Shown here: positions 21,554 to 33,245 of the stretch, piece by piece | Position numbering within the stretch: the stretch's first letter is position 1 | Layout of the letters: every line of letters starts with the position of its first letter | NCBI GenBank assembly: GCA_032718475.1 | Contig: JAUCBJ010008665.1 | Coordinates: 1 to 64,000 of the forward strand | DNA: 64,000 bases | Reading direction: 5' to 3' | DNA from: Nemertoderma westbladi | Taxonomy: Eukaryota; Xenacoelomorpha; Nemertodermatida; Nemertodermatidae | The notes under the pieces: generated by a model | What the model saw: only the letters and a program-made list of their open reading frames with translations | Told to the model about the DNA's origin: nothing | Databases searched by the model: none | Position numbers and translations under genes: made by a program

Positions 21554-23890
21554 GTTCACCACAAAGGGTGATCTTTCACAGTAAACCCTTCCACTCTGTT
21601 TCCCAAATGAATGCCTGTTCACCACCATGGGTGATCGTCAACAGTAAAGCCTTCCACTCTGTTTCCTAAAGGAATGCCTGTTCACCACCGTGGGTGAACT
21701 TCCACAGTAAACCCTTCCCACTCTGTTTCCTAAAGGAATGCCTATTCACCACAATGGTGATCTTCCACAGTAAACCCTTCCAGTCTGTTACCTAAAGGAA
21801 TGCCTGTTCACCACCATGGGTGATCGTCAACAGTAAACCCTCCCCCTATGTTTCCTAAAGGAATGCCTGTTCACCACCGTGGGTGATCTTCCACAGTAAA
21901 CCCTTCCACTCTGTTTCCTAAAGGAATGGCTGTTCACCACCGTGGGTGATCTTCCACAGTAAACCCTTCCACTCTGTTTCCTAAAGGAATGGCTGTTCAC
22001 CACCGTGGGTGATCTTCCACAGTAAACCCTTCCACTCTGTTTCCTAAAGGAATGCCTGTTCACCGCCACGGGCAATCTTCCACAGTAAACCCTTCCACTC
22101 TGTTTCCTAAAGGAATGCCTGTTCACCGCCACGGGCAATCTTCCACATTAAACCCTTCCACTCTGTTTCCTAAAGGAATGCCTGTTCACCGCCACGGGCA
22201 ATCTTCCACATTGAACCCTTCCACTCTGTTTCCTAAAGGAATGCCTGTTCACCGCCACGGGCAATCTTCCACAATTTACCCTTCCACTCTGTTTCCTAAA
22301 GGAATGGCTGTTCACCGCCAAGGGCGATCTTCCACATTAAACCCTTCCACTCTGTTTCCTATAGGAATGCCTGTTCACCACCATGGGTGATCTTCCACAG
22401 TAAACCCTTCCCCTCTGTTTCCTAAAGGAATGCCTGTTCAACACCATGGGTGATCTTCCACATTAAACCCTTCCACTTTGTTTCCTAAAGGAATGCATAT
22501 TCACCACAATGGGTGATCATCCACAGTAAACCCTTCCACTCTGTTTCCTAAAGGAATGCCTGTTCACCACAATGGGCGATCATCCACAGTAAACCCTTCC
22601 ACTCAGTTCCCTAAAGGAATGCCTGTTCACCACCATGGGTGATCTTCCACAGTAAACCCTTCCCCTCTGTTTCCTAAAGGAATGCCTGTTCAACACCATG
22701 GGTGATCTTCCACATTAAACCCTTCCACTTTGTTTCCTAAAGGAATGCATATTCACCACAATGGGTGATCATCCACAGTAAACCCTTCCACTTTGTTTCC
22801 TAAAGGAATGCATATTCACCACAATGGGTGATCATCCACAGTAAACCCTTCCACTCAGTTCCCTAAAGGAATGCCTGTTCACCATCATGGGTGATCTCCC
22901 ACAGTAAACCCTTCCACTCTGTTTCCTAAAGGAATGCCTGTTCACCACAATGGGCGATCATCCACAGTAAACCCTTCCACTCTGTTTCCTAAAGGAATGC
23001 CTGTTCATCACCATGGTTGATCTTCAACAGTAAACCCTTCCACTCTGTTTCCTAAAGGAATGCATATTCACCACAATGGGTGATCTTCCACATTAAACCC
23101 TTCCACTTTGTTTCCTAAAGGAATGCCTGTTCACCACAATGGGCGATCATCCACAGTAAACCCTTCCACTCTGTTTCCTAAAGGAATGCCTGTTCATCAC
23201 CATGGTTGATCTTCAACAGTAAACCCTTCCACTCTGTATCCTAAAGGAATGCTTGTTAACCACCATTGGTGATCTTCCACAGTAAACCCTTCCACTCTGT
23301 TTCCTAAAGTAATGTCTGTTCACCACCATGGTTGATCTTCCACATTAAACCCTACCACTCTGTTTCCTAAAGGAATGCCTGTTCATCACTATGGTTGATC
23401 TTCAACAGTAAACCCTTCCACACTGTTTCCTAAAGGAATGCTTGTTCACCACCATGGGTGATCTTCCACAGTAAACCCTTCCACTCTGTTTCCTAAAGGA
23501 ATGCCTGTTCACCACCATGGATGATCTTCCACAGTAAACCAACCCTTCCACTCTGTTTCCTAAAGGAATGCCTGTTCACCACCATGGATGATTTTCCACA
23601 GTAATCCCTTCCACTCTGTTTCTTAAAGGAATGCCTGTTCACCATCATGGGTGATCTTCCACAGTAAACTCTTCCACTATGTTTCCTAAAGGAATGCCTG
23701 TTCACCATCATGGGTGATCTTCCACAGTAAACTCTTCCACTATGTTTCCTAAAGGAATGCCTGTTCACCACCATGGGTGATCTTCCACAGTAAACTCTTC
23801 CACTATGTTTCCTAAAGGAATGCCTGTTCACCACCATGCATGATCTTCCACAGTAAACCAACCCTTCCACTCTGTTTCCTAAAGTAATGC
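21554..23890. repeat. 63-bp minisatellite, about 37 copies
   Basis: The unit is approximately cttccacagtaaaccc, ttccactctgtttcctaaag, gaatgcctgttcac, caccatgggtgat. The period is 63 bp, with copies differing mainly in the caccaccRtggGtgatc part. Parts of both strands are open because 63 is divisible by three, but codon content is simply the repeat, so I do not call genes. Near 22638-23160 blocks of units recur in the same order, which suggests block duplication. Confidence 0.95.
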
Positions 23891-24903
23891 ATCGATAAAA
23901 TATAGGCGACATTCCTCAAATGTGGACTTAGTCTAAACAAAAATACCCTGAATTTGCTGGTACTAGCGATGTTATAGAAAAGCCCCTAATAGGGGGTCTG
24001 GTAACTCCATAAATTACTGACTCTGAGGAAATACAAATTGGAGGTTGACCAAAATATTTGAAAATACATTCAGAATTCTGGGATCCTCCAGCGTTCTCTT
24101 CAAGAAATTTGACGGTGTGTTTCAACCAGTATTGTCATGTAACAACAACGACTTCAAGAAAGGGATTCCAGAATATCTATCTGGCTGGGTCTTGGACTGC
24201 TACTAGTGCCGGATACCGAACGGGAGGTAATACAGTGTCTCCGAGATTAGGGGGCCTGTATTTAATGCTGTAGGAGACAGATGATGGTTCCTGATCTGGA
24301 CTTTAGGGAAAACTAACTTCTTGTATTTTCTTCCATGTATAATAATACCAAATATATCACAGGTAACAGACAGTTAATCAGTAATGGATCAATCTCTAAG
24401 CCCAATGTGATGCACAAAGAACTTGGGTCTAAATAGGTACCAAACATACGGCTACACTAAGGTGCAATCTATACAGTAAAACTTATGGGCCTACTATCTC
24501 AACAGAAGATATTAGTAACACTGAAGATATTTTATGGTAACACTGTGTATCACTTACATACGGAGAGATGAAGTAATTGATCTATCCTGATTGGTCAGGG
24601 TAGGTAGTTTACTATTGGTTCTGATAGCAATAACTTTAGTTAGAGTACAGCTGATTGGATGGGTTTGTTTGTTGTTAGCTAATAAGATGACTCCCTCTCT
24701 CCTAATTGTGGTAACTGGACATTGGGATGTTACCACTGTAGGTATCTATCTACACACAATACAATATGGGGGTGGTTTAATTCTTCCCCGTAGGTTGTAT
24801 GTAGACTCAACCAACAATATAATACTGAATACAATGGTTCTACTGTAACAAACTTGTAGATTGCGCAGTCACGTGCTACTAATTTAGTTCGAGCCGCAAG
24901 GGT

Positions 24904-24943
24904 TTCTGTTTGTCAGCTTGACCTTTGTAGCTGACAAACAGAG
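24904..24943. other. Perfect hairpin
   Basis: CTGTTTGTCAGCT (24906-24918) and AGCTGACAAACAG (24929-24941) form a 13-bp perfect stem, extendable by one pair, with a 10-base loop. It could be a footprint of an inverted repeat or a small RNA hairpin. The surrounding 23891-25323 shows nothing else I can name. Confidence 0.5.
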
Positions 24944-25323
24944 GTGTTAATTGTTTCCCATTTTTGGCTATCGACTGATAATGGTGACATATTGGTTTTT
25001 GGGTGCCGAAGTGTTCTCAGACATAGCTCCCGTAACAGAAATCTCATATTTTAATTTTAATATTTTACCACTCCCACGGGTTATTTAAATATGGTATTAT
25101 AATAGAATTAAAAATCAACTCAATGCCAAAAATAAAAATATACAGCTGCTCTATTTAGCAAAGTAATTTTCTTTTGTTGCACCAATAATAAATTTGATAT
25201 AATGTTAAATACTTTAATATTATAATTTTGGGATGAAATTACAATAATGTGAAACAAAGTTGCAAAGTAAATACTGTAGTGCATTTCAATAATTTTGGAA
25301 TTTAATGCTGCGTTTTATAATAT

Positions 25324-25959
25324 TTAACGCTCTCCGTACATTAGTACAATAAGGACCGCAACCAACTTCAACGAAGGAGCGACAATGTTGGAATCGCTCT
25401 CCGTAGCCAATTGGGTTGTAGTCGACTCCATTGTGGTCGTCGATTCTGTGACTCCTTCGTTCCATTGAATTTCGGAACACGGACCATCGAAACAACAGCG
25501 AAACTGGCAAACTTCGTATGTTGAGGAGAGATCAACTTTCAGCCAGTTGATTATAGCTAACGCTCTAACCGTGGTATCATCTCGATGCTTGTGACCCTCC
25601 TCAGGAAGAACAACTGTGAGCATGTAGGTGCATCCGCCTTCAATGAGGGGGACGCAACTCGAGTAGTGCTTGCAGACGTAATTACCTATCTCTATTGTGA
25701 TCTCCGCGTCATATTCCTGGGAATATCCTGTGAGCTTGACGGAAGTAACTGAGCATTTAGAACAGTTGTGTTCTACTGCATTACCCATTTGAACGATGTT
25801 GTTACTCTTTACAAACCTGTCTACCTTTTCTTCATAATATTTTTGTAAGTCAGCGTTGTCAGAAGTCAAATTCCAACTCCGTCCCTTAGGACAGGTTATG
25901 TTGAGAATAGCCATGGTTGTGTGAACTAAACTTATTAACAGAACGGATGTGATATGCAT
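25324..25959 (-). CDS. Secreted cysteine-rich protein, probably GPI-anchored
   Basis: A single-exon frame of 211 codons from the ATG at 25959. The first about 17 residues (MHITSVLLISLVHTTMA) look like a signal peptide. The ectodomain has ten cysteines, including pairs NCSKC and FRCCFDGPC, and sites for N-glycosylation (NIT, NLT, NCS). A short Thr-rich stalk (TESTTTMESTTTQ) follows, and the chain ends in a hydrophobic tail (LKLVAVLIVLMYG) with almost nothing after it, as expected for a GPI-attachment signal. I do not recognise the domain. It lacks retroelement features and is probably a host cell-surface protein; the promoter region to its right is AT-rich with no clear motif. Confidence 0.7.
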   Translation of the reverse strand: MHITSVLLISLVHTTMAILNITCPKGRSWNLTSDNADLQKYYEEKVDRFVKSNNIVQMGNAVEHNCSKCSVTSVKLTGYSQEYDAEITIEIGNYVCKHYSSCVPLIEGGCTYMLTVVLPEEGHKHRDDTTVRALAIINWLKVDLSSTYEVCQFRCCFDGPCSEIQWNEGVTESTTTMESTTTQLATESDSNIVAPSLKLVAVLIVLMYGER

Positions 25960-26097
25960 TATATATAGAACTGCCTCAGGTAGATGTTAATTTAAATTCT
26001 ACAACAACCAAAATTATTAATGAAGCTTATTTGTTTTGGTTTATATTTTAATTTAGTTTACAATTTTGTTCATTAGTAATTTCTACACTGTATCAAG

Positions 26098-26250
26098 TTT
26101 ACTTGACTGGCACACTGTGTAATAAATTTACATCACTGGTACACTGTATCCAGTTTCCATCACTGATACACTGTATCCACTTTACATCACTGGTACACTG
26201 TATTCAGTTTACATCACTGATACACGGTATCCAGTTTACATCACTGGTAC
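26098..26250. repeat. About 28-bp tandem repeat
   Basis: Five to six imperfect copies of tttacatcactggtacac-tgtatccag. It ends where the LINE 3' end begins. Confidence 0.8.
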
Positions 26251-27697
26251 TACTAGTATCGGCATGCTGCATTGCAGCTGCTTTTTTAAGAATGCTGTTC
26301 CGGCTTGTCGACAAAATTGCGCCGTCACAACTCCCTATCACCCATGACATTTGCTAGATCATCCGCATCTTCAAGGCCAGTGTCCTTTAAGATGCGTCTC
26401 AAGAAAGTCATGGGCTGTCCACCAAGCTTATTCACTCCATGAGGCTGCCAAAGTATAAGATTATGCACTGGCTGGTGCTCACGGCGAAAGCAATGTCCTG
26501 CAAAGCGGAGGCGATTTTGTTCTAGTGTCAAGCTTGGGGGAACCAATGGGACACCTCCAATGTTATATAGTGTCTGGTTGGAGATGTGTGCATTGTACTT
26601 GACACAATGAACCCGGCGTAGCATTCTTGTGAATGTGCCATCCAGAGATTTGGTGTACTCAGCAGTTAGAGCCCAGCATGGACTCCCATAGAGGAGTACT
26701 GGAACTACTGCTGCTCTAAATAATCGGACCTTAACCCTATCCATACCGGGGTACTTTAGACGCTCAAACTACCGGGGGAGACTTTTGGGGACGTAAAGTT
26801 TGGAAGCATATAACTTTGTGTGGTGTGATGATATTACTTTAAAGTAAAAAGTTTTAGATACAAAATTTATTCCTCTATCCAAATATGCCACACACTAATG
26901 CTCAAATATAATATTTATATACTATAATTATGTTTAAATTGATTTTAAATTGATATTAAATTGATTTAATTTTAATTTTCCCTCCTACAATAGTTCAGCA
27001 ATAATATGACAGTTTCAGAGACAGGTCAGTTTACGAGTCATTTTCATGGTCATAAATAATAATATGAAAATTAATTTTTTTTTAAGATAAAGAATAATAA
27101 ATTTTAGGAAAAGTAACGGAATTTCACTTGCAATAAATGTGGTTTGGCTTTGAACCAAGCAATCAAATAAAGTGCGTCTCCAAAAGCCCCCCCCCCCCGG
27201 TATGGATAGGGTTAAGTTTCCGATTAATTCTCGGTGACTTCCAAATCCTGGAAAGCCTATTCAAGGCTGCCCATGCCTTCCCCTTACGTATTCGAAGGTC
27301 CTCACCTGACTTCCGGATCCATGATCCCAGGTTACAGAAGTCGTCCACATGCTCAAGCATACCATCCTTTGAGCTTATGCTCATCCGATCAGAGACTTGC
27401 TGAGAACTTTCAAAGTTAACTGTCAAAATTTTGGTCTTTCTGGAGTTAATAAAAAGACCAACACTAGAAGCAGCATGTTCTAATGAGCTGAAGAGCCGTT
27501 GGGCTCCTTCTAGTGATTCTGAGAGTACTCCTAAGTCATCAGCACTCGACTTCTGGAGCCAGTAGGTGGAGTTATCATCACCCCATCATTATTATGATGA
27601 TCTAAGGCCATATAATGAAAGTATGCTGAACATACGTGAGCGGGAGACTGAATCAAAGGCCTTGAAGAAGTCAACAAAGATAACAGCCAGATGCCTG
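26245..27697 (-). pseudogene. LINE reverse transcriptase, 3' part, decayed
   Basis: Reading the minus strand from 27697: RHLAVIFVDFFKAFDSVSR (reverse transcriptase motif A), then a deletion, then ADDLGVLSESLEGAQ (just after the catalytic ADD), then NLGSWIRKSGEDLRIRKGKA, then after the inserted MITE VRLFRAAVVPVLLYGSPCWA and NRLRFAGHCFRR. This is the usual order of the RT C-terminus in RTE/CR1/L2-like LINEs. The RT core between motifs A and C is lost, so the copy is dead. A sister copy lies at 29448-30035. Confidence 0.8.
26735..27211. mobile_element. piggyBac-type MITE (TTAA target)
   Basis: A 477-bp element starting CCCTATCCATACCGGGG and ending with its inverse, flanked by TTAA at 26731-26734 and 27212-27215. 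CCC ends and TTAA duplications are diagnostic of the piggyBac superfamily. Subterminal inverted sequence (gagacttttgggg against ccaaaagcccc) is also present. There is no transposase frame. It interrupts the LINE copy; the sister LINE copy has the uninterrupted site gacc-TTAA-gtttcc at about 29930, proving the insertion. Confidence 0.9.
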
Positions 27698-28780
27698 TCA
27701 GGTCAGGTCAGGTCAGGTATTCTAGGTCATTGATCAAGAAAACTTGCCACCTCCATGCAGCATAAAGGAGGTGCCACCTGCAGCTGCATAGACCCTCTTA
27801 CTAGGACAAATCTGGTCCTGTAACTAGGACCCCCTTCGTTCTGGGATAAGGACGCCCTTGGTCCTGGATTAAGGACCCATATACTTGGCTGCGGGGGTAT
27901 ATGGCCTGGCCAGGCAGATGGTGATCTATCAATGACTGGTCAGGAGTAGAGTGTTTTCATGTCCACTCTGAGTGCACTTCACTGCGACCTGCACCTGGCA
28001 GCAGGGGTACAGGGCATGACCCAGCAGATGAGCTGCACAGCCAATGGTGGGTCATGTGCGCCAGAGTAGATATGGGTGATGGGCCTCATATCTGACTCCA
28101 CTGCGACACCCACCCTGTGGAATGGCAAACCAGGGTGTGGTATTTGCCCCGAGAGCTGACTCGGCAAAAAAGCACCCCCCCCCCCCAACCCCCACTGTGG
28201 ATTACATTAGTAATGCGGAGATCCAATCGGCCTCACAGGCGTCAGTTATCTCCTGACCGGCTGCCTGTCTCACCCCCTACTGGAGAGAGAGCAGCCAACA
28301 ATTCTTTGAGTCCCTTTCCTGATGAACTTTCTGGCCCAAACCCTGGGTCACCAGGGAGGCCAGATTGTGATGGGGAGACGGATTCTGGAGTTGGAGGATA
28401 CTCTCATGTTCCACCCCGACCAACAAGGCCATTGGTGAATCTGAGGCAAGTCACTAGACTAGCCTCAGTAAACACCCTAACACTCGGGTCCCCAATGCAA
28501 CAAGGTGAGCTGACTGCATTGGCAAATAAGCTTTCTCTTAACGCAGTGGGTGTTCAAGAGCACCGAATGCAGACTGGACAGACTGATGAGGTTCTGATTA
28601 AGGATATGGGGGGCGGTTGGCGACTCGCCCTCGCGTCAGCAGATGATAGTGGCAATGGTGGAATTGGTCTATTGATGAATCCAACTGCACATGCAGCATT
28701 GGACAAAATAGACCAAATCTCTAACCGCATCATCCGTTTCCACTTCTCATGTTCTGGAAGACTGGCTACGCACACATTAT
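27698..28780 (+). pseudogene. LINE 5' part with endonuclease start, plus strand
   Basis: After a short (GGTCA)n run, a GC-richer 5' leader leads into a frame at 28117 that includes VNTLTLGSPMQQGELTALAN then VGVQEHRMQT. N-x-x-TLG...GEL..LA followed by GVQEHR is the start of the endonuclease/exonuclease/phosphatase domain of non-LTR retrotransposons. The frame is cut off after about 100 residues of domain. It lies head-to-head with the minus-strand LINE copy at 27697. Confidence 0.7.
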
Positions 28781-29276
28781 TTTTCCCTTTATTCATCCTT
28801 ACATAAATTATTGTCTTATGCGTTGCGGCAATGTCCCCACAACGGTCTTAAAACCAATTCGCACAAAAATAAATAAACTTCTTCGTTGCATCAGGTTCAC
28901 CTACTATCGTAACTCTGCTACACCAATATATAAACAGTTAAAAATATTCGTCCCCTCAATAGTCAATATGTATGAATATCAATCATTTACTATTAATATC
29001 TATTCATTTATGTATAACATCCATTCAAACAGTATAAATCCCACATACGAACTTTCCAAACTATTTCAAAAACGTAACACAAGTCCCCTCACACTTTACC
29101 AGATCGGCACCCAGAAGTGACTTTACACTCCCCCTATTCCATTTTACTTCAATCCAACGGTCCCTGAGCTATCGCCTATCGGGGCTCTCATGTCTGGACT
29201 TGACTCTGCCCGACGAACTCAGGTGCAAGAAATCTAAATTTCTGTTCCAATCTCATCTTAAAAAAATACCTTTTCA
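28770..29276 (+). pseudogene. Second LINE, C-terminal fragment
   Basis: The frame 28749-29120 reads HPYINYCLMRCGNVPTTVLK then LLRCIRFTYYRNSATPIYKQ, and after a frame change NTSPLTLYQIGTQ and SLSYRLSGLSCLDLTLPDEL, ending at a stop near 29276. This is the common C-terminal tail of jockey/CR1-like LINEs (NYG.x.WG..., Y..LWN.LP). It is a different LINE from its neighbours, 5' truncated and frameshifted. Confidence 0.65.
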
Positions 29277-29447
29277 ATAACTTATAAAATATTTTTTTAC
29301 GACTAATACTTTAATTTAACCAATAAATATAGTTCGACTCTGCTATTTATATTTCAAGCATTTCCTGTTTCTTAATAAATCTAAATCTTATTGTATTTAA
29401 ATTTTTTACTGTTTTAATTTCATCTCTAAATATTTGGTTACTACAAC

Positions 29448-30035
29448 TACTACTAGGAGCGGCATGCTGCATTGCAGCTGCATTTTTAAGAATGCTGTGC
29501 CGGCTTGTGGACAAAATTGCGCCGCCACAACTCCCTATCACCCATGACATTTGCCAGATCATCCGCATCTTCAAGGCCAGTTTCCTTTAAGATGCGTCTC
29601 AAGAAAGAAATGGGCGGTCCACCATGCTTATTCACTCCATGAGGCTGCCAAAGCACAAGATTATGCCTGGTCCTCACGGCGTAAACAATGTCCTGCGTAG
29701 TGGAGGCGGCTTTGTTCTAGTGTCAAGCTTGGGGGAACCAATGAGACACCTTCAATGTTATATAGTGTCTGGTTGGAGATGTGTGCATTGTACTTGACAC
29801 AATGAACCCGGCGTAGCATTCTTGAGAATGTGCCATCCAGAGATTTGGTGTCCTCAGCAGTTAGAGCCCAGCATTGACTCCTATAGAGGAGTACTGGAAC
29901 TACTGCTGCTCTAAATAATCGGACCTTAAGTTTCCGATTAATTGTCGCTGACTTCCAAATCCTGGAAAGCCTATTCAAGGCTGCCCATGCCTTTCCCTTA
30001 CGTATTCGAAGGTCCTCCTCACCTGATACCAGAAC
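29448..30035 (-). pseudogene. LINE reverse transcriptase C-terminus, sister copy
   Basis: Over about 580 bp it matches 26245-26735 plus 27212-27310 without the MITE: GEEDLRIRKGKAWAALNRL, VRLFRAAVVPVLLYRSQCWA, NRLHYAGHCLRR, DDLANVMGDREL. It is 5' truncated near 30035 and frameshifted near 29670. Downstream on the plus strand is (GACT)n at about 30112-30130. Confidence 0.8.
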
Positions 30036-30113
30036 AGAAGGTGGAAACATCATAATTAGGAGCCCGCTCGACAGGCGGGATACTTGCTGTAAGAATCTCA
30101 GGATATATAACAC

Positions 30114-31926
30114 TGACTGACTGACTGACTGATAATTATCTAGGTTCAGGCACTTCCTGCCTGTCGATTTTGTTGAAATTTTACAAGTACATTGCTTTGG
30201 TGGTTAATAATCGCGTTACAAAATATCAGATCAATTCAATGTGTGGTATTCGATATATTTCGTTTTTTTTTTAATAATAATTTTGTCGCGAAATTAAAAG
30301 CAATGGTAAAGTAACAACTCCTCCCTGAGCTGCAGCAGCTTTATAGCTGTGTAGGAATGGTTGAGTTCAGGGCTGCCTGAGATAGAATTCCATCAAGGCA
30401 GAATTTCTTGACTACACCCCTTCTGCTGCTGGCTGAGTCTACACATCCTTTATTAGCTCTCAGGGATAGACATAAAATAGTTGAGTTGTCAATAAACAAA
30501 ATAAAATATACCACTGCAGTAGAATTATATTATTATTATTCCACGAATCATTGGGCTGATTATTTTGTATAGGATATATGTAGAATGTTCTTAAAAATAA
30601 TATTCTTATTTTTTTTTATTACATAGGATTAGCATCATTTTTTAGCTGAAGCATTAATAGTGTAAATTAATTTAATTATATTTTAATACCATTACTACAT
30701 TGGCATACTGTAAGATAAGTTTTAACATTTTTTACAAATAGTGGTGCGAGCATAAAACTCAAATCACGCAAATTTAAAAGAACCGGGTGTGTTGTCATAG
30801 CAAAGTTTCATTTTTTATTATGTGGGACGAGCCACAAAGTCAGCTAGCCCCACGCCTTATAGTTTAGACAATTGTTTAGTTTAATTACTGCTGACCGACA
30901 AGGTTTATTTGTAATAGTCTTGTAAATAGGATTTTTCCCCCGGGCTCCTTCCAGCCAGCTTGCTGGCTTTCTAGTTACCAATATCAAAATAAACTTTGAG
31001 CACAACGTCAACTTTATTATATATTATATTTACAACATATCGCATAAAGCAATAATTTTTTATTTATTGTCTATTTTAACTTTTTACATATATAATGTAT
31101 TTTATCTTTCGAGTTGCAAGGCAATAACACACCCCCCCCCCCCCATCCCCCACCCCCAGGCGGCACTAGTATTTTACAGCTATTATTTGCGTACTGTGTG
31201 GTTCAAAATATATTATTTGTGTATTTTGTGTATTTGATATATTGTCTTAAAGGATAAATAAATAAAAGAAAATAAATAAATATTAGAAACCCAATAAGGA
31301 AATAAGTTAATGACGACTTTAAGTTTGTAGTTAAATTACAGAACTCTACGAATGAAATACACAAAGCATAGAGCTTTATTATTCACAAGAATTCTTTGTC
31401 ATTGATTTGGAACGATAGAATTGTAGTGTATGTAGAGCTTACTGTAGCAACAGGCTGTATAATATCCCATGTACCATAAGCATTGATGATGCTGGTGTCA
31501 CACAGAGCAACAACAACTCTACAGTTCCCAGAACAATCTCATTATCGACCACGGTGCCTTCTATATGAGTTTCTCTCTGTAAGTAGGATTGCATAATACT
31601 GTACAATGTAAGCTACACTATGTACATCATGTTACAATATAATGTACATCATGAACAATAAGCAAGTAGAATTACTTCATTAACTTAAGGCACAGTACAG
31701 TCAGTGTAGATACTACTGTGAGAATACATATTACATAGACGATAGAGCCGTAGTGTCTGATCATACCATGATATTCAATGGGCCTTTTTATGAAGGTAAA
31801 GCTACTGATTTCCTATTGCTATTATTCATAACTTACTTAACAAAATTTGTGTTACTCCCATTGTAAATGCTTATTTAAAGTACAAATATTTACAAAACCA
31901 AAGATCACCCGGAATAACGCAGGAAT
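30114..31926. other. Spacer with repeat fragments
   Basis: No gene supported. At 30830-31010 there is a repeat-family end (TGTGGGACGAGCCACAAAG) followed by an AATAAA and a small hairpin ccagccagcttgctgg. A C-run lies at 31132-31144. The rest is AT-rich unique sequence. Confidence 0.4.
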
Positions 31927-32050
31927 ATGATATTATTGGTGACAACCCAGCCACGCATCCTAGATGCAACTCACCTTGGCGTCGGTGAGTTACAGGATAA
32001 CTTGGCCATCACGAATCAATTCGTCCAGCCGAGTCTGTTTGCCAACAAAG
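31927..32050 (+). pseudogene. Possible N-terminus of the gag-like element
   Basis: An ATG at 31927 opens a short GC-richer frame (LLVTTQPRILDATHLGVGEL then NLAITNQFVQPSLFANKVL) that runs straight into the 49-bp minisatellite. Its base composition matches the gag-like frames beyond the array, so it may be the element's original start, separated from the rest by repeat growth. Weak evidence. Confidence 0.3.
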
Positions 32051-32871
32051 TGCTAAGGTTGAGGGAGGCCGTTCACCATATTCCCAGAAATCAGACAAAG
32101 TGCGAGGGTTGTTAAGGCCGTTCACCACATTCCCAGCACTCAGGCAAAGTGCGAGGGTTGTTGAGGCCGTTCACCATATTCCCAGAAATCAGACAAAGTG
32201 CGAGGGTTGTTGAGGCCATTCACCATATTCCCTGCACTCAGACAACGTGCGAGGGTTTTTGAGGCCGTTCACCATATTCCCAGCACTCAGACAAAGTGCG
32301 AGGGTTGTGGAGGCGGTTCACCATATTCCCAGTACTCAGACAAAGTGCGAGGGTTGAGGGTGGCCGTTCACCATATTCCCAGTACTCAGACAAAGTTTGA
32401 GGGTTATGGAGGCCGTTCACCATATTCCCAGTACTCAGACAAAGTGTGAGGGTTGTGGAGGCCATTCACCATATTCCCAGCACTCAGGCAAAGTGCGAGG
32501 GTTGTTGAGGCCGTTCACCATATTCCCAGTACTCAGACAAAGTGCGAGGGTTGAGGGAGGCCATTCACCATATTTCCGGCACTCAAACAAAGTGCGAGGG
32601 TTGTGGGAGTCCGTTTATCATATTCCCAGCACTCAGACAAAGTGCGAGGGTTGTTGAGACCATTCACCATATTCCCAGTACTCAGATAAAGTGCGAGGGT
32701 TGAGGGAGGCCGTTTACCATATTTCCGGCACTCAAACAAAGTGTGAGGGTTGTGGGAGGCCGTTCACCATATTCCCCACACCCAGACAAAGTGCGAGGGT
32801 TGAGGGAGGCCGTTCACCATATTCCCGGCACTCAAACAAAGTGCGAGGGTTGTGGGAGGCCGTTCACCATA
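32043..32871. repeat. 49-bp minisatellite, about 17 copies
   Basis: The unit is approximately gaggccgttcaccatattc, ccagcactcagacaaagtgc, gagggttgt. Most spacings are 49 bp with small variants. The last copy ends directly at the ATG of the gag-like frame at 32874. Confidence 0.9.
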
Positions 32872-32873
32872 GA

Positions 32874-33245
32874 ATGGGGGTGTCGTGTCGGGAATACCGA
32901 ACCCGATACCCCTACGACATCGCCATTGACGTGTGCGACATAAGTGCGGATCCCAACGAGGAGATAGCGCGACTATACCATATGAATATGTATTTATCGC
33001 ACGATGAACCTCTACCCGCCGTTAGAGATCAATTTGACGGAATGCATCTTTACCGGAGGACCCGAGGCGAGGACGAGGAGACGCCAAAGGTTTTCGGCGT
33101 GTATAAGTTGTTCTATAAATGCAGCGAATGCATGAATAAACAAGATGTATCTATCCCCGATCGTCTGAACGAGCTGAATCCCGAACCGATACGTGGGGCA
33201 AAGCTCATCAGTTTCTTAGGAACAACGAAGGAGGTTGCACGATGA
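32874..33245 (+). CDS. Gag/ORF1-like element, first frame
   Basis: 124 codons from the ATG directly after the minisatellite (MGVSCREYRTRYPYDIAI...), ending TTKEVAR. GC content is clearly above the surroundings. No domain recognised. Its stop overlaps the next start as ATGA (33242-33245). It is placed with the gag-like element because of position, strand, composition and continuity with the following frames. Confidence 0.4.
   Translation: MGVSCREYRTRYPYDIAIDVCDISADPNEEIARLYHMNMYLSHDEPLPAVRDQFDGMHLYRRTRGEDEETPKVFGVYKLFYKCSECMNKQDVSIPDRLNELNPEPIRGAKLISFLGTTKEVAR

Noticed and set aside
21827-23912. Minus- and plus-strand proteins of 100-140 residues over the 63-bp repeat
   Set aside because: Open only because the period is divisible by three; no frame is preferred and no initiation or splice context is present.
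24554-24848. Overlapping frames of 60-85 codons on both strands
   Set aside because: Mutually overlapping, no domain, and composition like the surrounding spacer.
31927-32871. CRISPR array
   Set aside because: The 49-bp units are contiguous and have no unique spacers; this is eukaryotic minisatellite DNA. The same holds for 21554-23890 and 58321-58915.
32691-33245. A 184-codon protein beginning inside the 49-bp minisatellite
   Set aside because: The repeat part is not coding-like and the unit length is not divisible by three; I start the gag-like frame at the ATG at 32874.
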